Assembly (NCBI GenBank): GCA_003993805.1
Contig: RSEF01000005.1
Span: 13,077,012 to 13,141,011, forward strand
Source of the DNA: Himantopus leucocephalus
Lineage: Eukaryota > Chordata > Aves > Charadriiformes > Recurvirostridae
Direction: 5' to 3'
DNA length: 64,000 bases
A program made the translations under genes and the position numbers. The notes beneath the pieces were generated by a model. The model made no database searches, had not been told where the DNA came from, and saw nothing but the letters and a program-made list of their open reading frames with translations. How positions within the stretch are numbered: the first letter of the stretch is position 1; each line of letters begins with the position of its first letter. This document shows positions 52,201 through 61,200 of this stretch, piece after piece.

Positions 52201-55200
52201 ATTTGTTCCACCAGCATATTGCCATTTACAGCTGAAAAATGGGCAAAATATTTCCCAAGAATATTACTACCTCATGCCCACCCTCCAAACGTATAGATTT
52301 GAGTTTTCCACCTCTAAAGAGACATGTAACTACCTGAAACAATAGATTGCCAAAAGTTATTTTTTCAAGACCAATTTCTACTGACTATTTCTTCACTGAA
52401 AATGTTATGGTGCCCTCCAGCATAATATGTCCCTTTGGGAGAAGAAGCGAAGACCTGTACCTAACTGAATGTCGGACGTAACTAGAAGCCATTATATAAC
52501 AAATAATTAGAATACTTTTGATCACATTTCATACACATTTTAAGACATGAATTCCTTTATTCAGGAAAAGTACAAAGTAAGTTTTGTGAATAAAATACTG
52601 AAAAAGATCTCACTGATATGATTAGAGAATCCATTTTGCCTTTTAAGTAGTAGCCATCAACTTGATCTTATTTTTCAGTGGCTCACCTGTAATCGCTATC
52701 AGCTTAATTTTACAGCTACATTCACCTAGCAATATCTTCATTACAGTCGCTTCAAGAAAAGCACGCACAGAAGTCATAACAAAGTTTCTCCTGTTTTCAA
52801 AAGAGGCATTTGCAATACGCAACAAAATAAAGCTTAGCATTTGCAAATGTGCTTTGTAATCAGCCACAATGCCCCAAAATTCCTAAAATTTTTACTACTA
52901 TTTTGACAGGATATTATATCCTGGGTACATTAAACTTCAGAATAAAAGAAAAACACAGCTATACCTTTTTTCAAGTTTTGAGCCAATGAGAACGTGTAGT
53001 TAAAAAAGAGAAGAAAAATCATTTATACCATAAAATCAATACATCACTCTTGGATTTCTTTAGAGGTGTTCACTTACAATTCTTGTCTGATCAGCTTGTA
53101 AGTCTGGCTGAGGACTTGACTAAAAAGTCTGCCCATTTTTTTGAGAAATCCTTGTTACTATTGCCCATCTTAGTGCAATTGTTCTGTAGGTGAGGTAAGT
53201 CGGGAAATGAAACTCTTCCAAACTCAAAAAAAATTCCTTTAGTTTTGGGCCAATACAAAGCCTTCACCAATTCCAAGAAGAGTCACCACATTTTATTCCC
53301 AGACAGTTCCGTTTTTGAGGCTCTAATATGAACCAAAGAGCTCGATAAGTACATTTCTGTTTGATCTCACGTTTACAAGTTTCATACATCAGTGCAATCA
53401 GGAGCACTGTTGATGATCCAAGATGCCCATGAGCTTTGATGAACCAACGTTCACCTGCAGAACCGGCACAGTTACAAGCTCATATGAATGTACAAACTGG
53501 CTGATGCATTTCAATTTGCAGGTGACGCAGCATGTGGCACAGGGAGCCAATCCCATCATGAAAGCAGCACAAAGAAATGGTTTTGCTTTAGAATGAACTT
53601 ATCTAATATTTTAACCCGCATTTCTGAAGATGCAGCATTTTCAGAAATAGTATAAAAAGGAAGTATACATAACACTTTGAAACACACGCAACTGCTGCTC
53701 TATAACTTAAAACACTCATCCTTTATAGCAAATATAGTAGCAAAGAAAAAACCGCAAACGACCTGGGAATTGTCGAATACCAAAGAATGGGCAAGAAAGC
53801 ACAGACTCAAGCATGGACTAATGAAGCATTTGCAGAGTCACAAAATGTCATACAGCACAGATGAGCCAAGCAGCAGCTGACCTGATAGGTGGAATTAGTT
53901 GGCAAGTGCTGCAGTAATTGTGCGATTGTGTAATTTCGTATACTAGCCAACTTAGCCTGATGTCTCCTTAATCGAATGAGAAGCAATGTTAGCTCTTCAG
54001 GCTGCAGGTATTTAGACACATTGTAAAGAGGAAATTAGCAGTCTTCAGGGAGAGTAACTGTAATTATATTTTTCACCTCAGTGCCCAGACAGCAGTTACT
54101 TGACATGATTAAGCAATTATTTCATTAACTCTGCATTTGGTCAAATAAACATAATAAAAGTTGAATCCTGTAATAACAGACAGCTCATCCCTATTCACGT
54201 TGCAGATAACAGCAGAATTCCTACAGGCTTTACAGGGAGCTGGTTAAAATTAAGTTCTCATTCAAGTTATTTATACTTCAAGTAATAAAAATGCAACTAC
54301 TATGGAATGAGCAGGATTTTAAAACTTAACCACAATACTGTGATGACACAAAAGGAAAAGTAACTGCTCTCTCAACTTACCGACTTGCCATGCAAACTGG
54401 GTGCGCTCACAGTATGTGTCATGTAGCCCATAGCAGGCATAGAGCGTCGATCAATGTGAGTTGAGCTCTGTAAGAAGCCACAGTCAGAATTGCAAGGATC
54501 ATCTCAAGTGAAAGGTATGTGGTACTTGAGGGAAAATTCAAAAGATATGCACCTCTCCCAGAAATTTTTTATTTGAATTCATGTCATGCTTAGATCAGGG
54601 TAACACTCACAGGCCAGCCAGATCCTTTGATGATTAAGCAAAACTTATGAATGAACAAATGCAAATTTAGCACCTGCGATGCTGGGCAGATCAGAGGATA
54701 CTGGCAGCACAAGATGCTTCAACAGAACATGCACAGTGACTTCCAGCAAATTAAAAAAAATTATTCCTAAGTTTCCCCCTCACCTAATGTCTCCTAGAGA
54801 AAGGCTGGTTGGATTATGCCCTCCAACAGCAGGCTTGTACAGTAACAACTGTGAATGCCCTCTTTTAGCCAGGGAACACTAAGCTACTGACATGAGTGAC
54901 ACCTTGTGGCAATGGGTTCCATTAATACCTTTTTTTTTTTAAAAAAAAAAAAAATCATATTTGATTTGCCCCTTTCTGCTTGTAATATGAAAACCTACTG
55001 CACATCCATTCTTTCACCTTTCTCTTAATGCCAAACTTTTATGGATTTCTTCAAGGCAGACTAAATGTTTCATGATTTATTTTTATTCCTGTCTCTGAAT
55101 TTCACTGAATGCTGTTTTGTTCTGCCCTTTTTTTTTTTTTTAAGTGTAACTGGATGGAATTTAATAAAGCATTCCAGGGAGGGGGGAGTATCACAGATTT

Positions 55201-58200
55201 ATACGCATAGATGTATGCATTTAAATGTAAAATGATGCTGTGTGCTTACATATAAAAACATAAGCGTTTTTCTCTAGAAACTTTTACAGAAGTTTCACAG
55301 AAAAGTTTTACAGATGAGGAAAACTGTGTTTTCCTATATTGGTAAAACCAACATGACATAAAAAGAGTTTTATTTTATGAGTAAAATTTATGCAGCTACA
55401 TTGCTCAGGAAGGGAAAAGACCGCTGTACATTCCTTCGTAAGGGATGTAATGCACCTTCAACTTACACATGGAGAAATCAATGTCTGGTATAATATAATC
55501 AGGAGTTAAAAAAAATATTTCCAGTGCTGTACATCACTAGACTATTTCATCCTCTGACAGAATATTATAAAACTATAAATGCTGAAAGACATCTGACAGC
55601 TACACTGCATATACACTAGGAAAAAAATCTAAAGTGCGCACGAAGCTGGCATGCAACCTAAAGTCATGGTCCTGAACCCACACTGAGTATCTGAATTTAC
55701 AAGTCTCTTTGTTTGCAAATACTTTCCCCATCAGAGCCCATGGCTGAGGTCAAAGTATTAAGTGAATTCAGAGGCTTTCATTTCCACTTATTCCAGTGTA
55801 AGAACTACCAAGACAAGCACATTCTACATTGAATCAGTCGTGAATTTCCCTAATTTCCTTAGGCAAGGGGAGCCAGGTGGAGAACCAAATAAGAAAACTT
55901 CTGTCACCTCTGGATAAGAGGGTACAACAGAGCCTACAAAAAGAACACACTGAAATTCTGCAAAAGGTTAAAGTTTCAGATCAACACTATTTGATTTTGG
56001 TTAGCCCAACCATCATGACTCTCCAAAGGGCTTAAAACTATCAAATGCATGAAAAATTATTATGTTTTTAGCCATAATGAAAAACATAATCAGTTGTAAG
56101 ACTAACCGCAATAGCAAAACATGTAGAGAAAGCAGAAACAGCAAACACTGAAGACTACAAGCATAAGTAAACAATCAAGGAAAAGTCCATCCTGCTGAGT
56201 TTTATATTCTTGCCTACCTACTCTATACAATAAAATACTACAATTTGTATATTTTATACATATAAACATATGCCTTCCAGTTTTTGAATAAAAATATTCC
56301 AAACGAATGTGATGTGCCACCAATTTTCCTTTCCTGACCAACAAAAAATAATAAATCTGAAATGATCAGAAAGATAAAGACTTTTAGGAGAAAATTATTC
56401 ATCGTATTAACTTTTACAACTTGCACAATCCTTCATACACAAGGAAGGATGCAGTGAAAATGGCTAAATTAAATTATCAATTTATGACACCACATGTAGA
56501 ATAGTTTGAAATCAGTAATACTGCATACAAACCTTTACAGCATGATTTCGTATCTTCCTGGGTGATCCAGCAAAAGGAACTTCTACAGTCTGTCTCTCAT
56601 CAGATGGTTTAACTGTAAGCCTTTCTGCAGGAGTATGTGGTCTCCTTGGGGGAAAGTTTTTTGGAGGTCCAGGTGGAGGAATATCAGATGGAGAGGGTGG
56701 AACAGATATTGATCGTGGAACATCTAATGAACTTTTTGACTTACCACGATCAATAAAGTCTGAAGAACCTACATAAAGTGGGGCAGTGGGGCTGCCATGT
56801 TTAAATTGCTGTCTCTGCTGCCACTCATATAGCTGCCAAACAGTTCCATCCTTATTTGCTTTCCTTTCCTCCTGGGACATCTTCAAATGGCTAACACGGT
56901 CTTGTGCATATTTGTAGTCACTCGGCAAATTGCGGTTTGGTGGTGGTGGTGAGCTCCCTGAAGGCTGCCTGGTATTCTTTGGCAAAGTGTGATAGTTTTC
57001 AGGAAAAGGTGGATTGGGACCCTGACGTGTAAGAGTCTGATCAGAAGTGAGGCTGTAAAGGAGGGGGGAAAAAAAGGGTAAATTTTAGCATACATTGATA
57101 ACTGGGAGTGACGGATAAAAAAAAAAATCTCTAATGACATTAGCATAGCAGCTACAAGACACAACATACAAGAGTCAGTTTAAAAGAATTTATGGAAATA
57201 TTAACAAAGTAATATTAATGAAATCTACCCTGCACAAAAACATTACACTCCATTCAAGCAAAGACTCAAATAGTATAAATGCAGGCTTTTAATTTAGTGT
57301 CTAATCTAGGATGACATACCAGAAATAAACTTAAGGGACAGCAAAATTATGTACTTAGACCAAAAAGAATGTAAAGAACACAAAGAAAGGAATTATTGTT
57401 ATATTTAAAAAGCAAATCCGTAAATCAAAATACTTTTCACCAAAAGCCTGCTCACCACCAGGTGGTGCAGTTTACGAACAACAAATGCATGCTCATTATA
57501 AAAAATTGCCTTTAAGTGTAAGAAGAAATCTCACAAATCACAGAATGAGTATCTCAGATAATTTTTGTTCACATGAATGAAGCAAAAAAAAAAAANACTG
57601 CTCAAAGTCCCCAGGTCTGTATGATTTACTTTCATCTAACCTAATGCTACTGGTTCCATTGTTTTAAGCAATGCGAGGCTTTTTACAACAAAACTCATTG
57701 ACAAACTAGAAGATAAAAAGAGGCATTACATCCTGGCTTTAGTACTACATCCATAATATACTTACACTGTAGAAATGAAATCTTTTAGTAGATAGACAGA
57801 ATTGGCAAAAGCTTTGACAAAGTGTAGTTAGCTCCCCCTCCTACACTGAAGTCAACATCTTTCCGTATCCTCATGCATAAGAACCTGCCTGTCTAATTTC
57901 TGATTCTCCAGTTAAACACCTAGGGGTTTTGTGCTTGCAGTCATTTGCCCATTGTTTCAGGATCTCCAAACAGTAAAACATTCTGCTAGACTTGCTACAG
58001 AGCAAAAATACAAATAAATAAATAAAAACAACCAAAAACCCCACAAATTAAGAAACTCGGAGCACATTCATCACTCCACTTGGTAGTCTTCACTCTCTGC
58101 ATGAGAGTCAGACCTGATGCTGTGGGATCTGCAGGAATTCCACATGAAAGAAAGGGCAGGATGGAAAGGAACATCTTTGTTCAGCATCCAAGAATAACAG

Positions 58201-61200
58201 AAGCAGGGGGAAAAGAATTGCTACCAGTAACTGCTGTTCAGTAGTTGCCTCCATCTATTTCTACTTGCAGGATTTGGCACTGTTGGACTGTCATGAAATA
58301 CAGAAGCTCTTGAGAGGATACATAATTCTTCATGCCAGAAAGCAGAATAACTACCCTGCGCTGCATAGAAGATTACAAATTTGTAAAAGCTCTGCTCTCT
58401 CATAACACAGAACCTTGATGTTACCTCAAATTTCACAATGAAGGTTAAAGCAGGAAGGTAGTACGAACAAAGGCAACTCAAAGATCAGCATTTAGTGGTC
58501 AAGTAACCTCTTTTATTTGTCTAGCTCATTACATCTTGTGTAATCTGTATGTTCTGTACTGTACTGCCAATTCTTTCCACATGGAAAATCAAAGCAGTTG
58601 GTAGAAACGTGTTTTCTCTAGATAGGAATGAGAACTGAGAAAGTTTGGAGCAGGTAATGCTTTGAAAGGACATCTGAGACAGGCATGAAGCTAGGGCAGA
58701 TCCTTTTGGTGATTTCCCTGTGCAAAAAAGGTGAAGGGGCCTTGACCACTCTTATACTCCAACCTAGTGGAGCCCACATGAAGGCATCGGCAAACTATTG
58801 AATGTTGCAAACCATCTGTGTGTGGTTATTTTCCAACTGGACATGAATGCATAAAGTATCAAGATAAACAGGAATTTCTGGTAGCCAATGAAGTCATCAG
58901 GGCTAGCAGCTTTAGGAGCAAAAGCAGTCTGAAAACAAAGCCCCCATGAGGTTGGGGCGGGGGGCGGGGGGGGGGTGGTGGTGGGGTGGTGGAAATCACG
59001 CCTTTCTTCCAGAAAAGGATGCATTTGTCTGAGAGGAACTAAAAACACTTTGGATGAAAGCAGCACTTCGAGTAGCTGGGAAATAACGGCTTCATGAAAC
59101 ACTTCAGCCTGCTAGAAAAAAGAGCAAAGGTGCATATGCATTACATTGGACTGGGAATGTCATATTCCAAGCTGAACTTCAGAGACAACTGCCTACATCC
59201 AGGCAGGTTGCCATTTCTCAGTATATGAAGTATGGAGAAACCTCCAGCTAAGATGACAGGAGGCTTTAAGCAGGTGGCATTTCTACCACACAAGATTTCA
59301 TGGTTTCAGACCCTTAAAAATCATTTGCATTATATAAAAATAGGCACCTAAGATGACACACCAATTTCTGTAACAGGAAAGGAATAATGTCCTGAATGAC
59401 TCAAATTAGTCCACAATGGACTGTGGACAATTGCTTTCTCAGGGATCATGAGTAAAAATGAGCAAAAGCAGCTGCTCTTGAGAACCTCTCTCTTGAATGA
59501 TGAGGTAGAAAGAATATAAAAAGGAAAGCAGACATTGGAGAGTGGAAAAAGTGGCCTGATGCCATATTATATGATTATTGGCCATGAAAATCATTCAGAG
59601 TCTGCAATGGGAAGCAACTGCACAGAAAATACTGTAAAAAAGAGAAGATAAATGCTCAAAAGAAAACAAATACAATTATTGGAAACACTATTCCTATTCA
59701 TGGGAATGCAGAGAAGCTAACAAAGACAAGTAATGTTTCTTCCTTAAGCAGATCAGGAAGGAATGGAAAGTTCTGCATCACAAGAAATGTTTAACACTGT
59801 GTTTGAAGGAAGAAAATTCCTCAATACGACTGCATTTAGTTGGAAAAGACTAAGCTTACATTTATCAGATTTATTTTTTTTTAAATGCAAATAAACTGTT
59901 AGAAATAGCAGATTCTTTACAACTATGCACTCACTATGTCTATCCAAGCACTGGAATCGGATCTAAGACTAATAATTTCTGGACAGCTGCTGTTTGATGG
60001 TCCTGACCTTCAATTACTTAAAACCAAAATCTCCTGAAAGTCTCCTTTCAAAGCTCCTTCCAATTCTCTAGTTCTCTCTCAAAGGGTGGCATGAACCTTA
60101 CTAAAACAGGTATTCCCCTTTGCTGAGAAGAGAGGGGGGTTAGATGACTACATCGGACGTAACTGTAGTGCAGCTAGCAGTTCGTTGTTTGAGAGAGATG
60201 AATCTCCAAAGAAACAGCTAACATTCATTAGTTCGCAAACAGTTTTGAGTGCTTTATAAAAAGGGAAAGTAAAATATCCGTTTGAAAGATCTAAATATCC
60301 ATATAAAAGGTGAAATCCCTGCAAAAAATTAAACAGACAACTGCTGTATTTGCATGAAGACTCAGAAGCTGAAAGAGTTCTTTCTTGTCATAATCAACTT
60401 GCTGGCAAGCATTGCATCTTCATACACCCGAGCCAGGAAACAAATAAAACTGTACTCATCCCATGTTCAAAAATTATACAGGCTTCTAAATCCTCAGAGG
60501 TTCTTTATTTGTAACACTTCAGGTGGAATAACAGTAAACATGGAGCATTAAGAAATTAAATGGTCCACCCATACTTACTAAAATCAAAATGAAATACCAA
60601 TCAAACTATCATCTCCATCTGAAATTTCCACACCCTGAAATCAAGACGACATTCGACAACTAACACGCCACTTTTATCCATCAGTTAAGTGCACTGCAAC
60701 AACCTCAGCAGGTTGAGAGAAGGTGCCATTTAAAAAAAACAATCCATTAATCTTTGGGAAGGTAACGCACAATTTATTCTGAATGCAGAGAATGTAACGG
60801 CATTTGTCAGAGAAAGACAAAGAAAACAAGGTCAGGTGAGCTAAAATAGAACATACAGAAAGTTCTTAAGGTAAGAAGAAAATTACTCTATATATATAGT
60901 TAGATTTTGGTTACATCACTGCAGTTAACTCTTGTGAAGATTCACTGAATACTTAACAGCTCCAGCTAAGGTAGCTGGTTTTATCTAGAACAAATGCTGG
61001 CACTTGCAACAGCACTATCTTAGCACTAGACCTGTGACACACCTGAAGCTGATTTACTGGAAAGAGTAATCAGGGAGAGAACATTACTTATGTAGCTATA
61101 AGTCAAGCTATATACTTTTGATGTGAAAAACATCAACAGAAGTTTTCTTAAGCACTGGCTAATTAGTTCAATAGTTTTCTGTATTATTTTAGACTAATAC

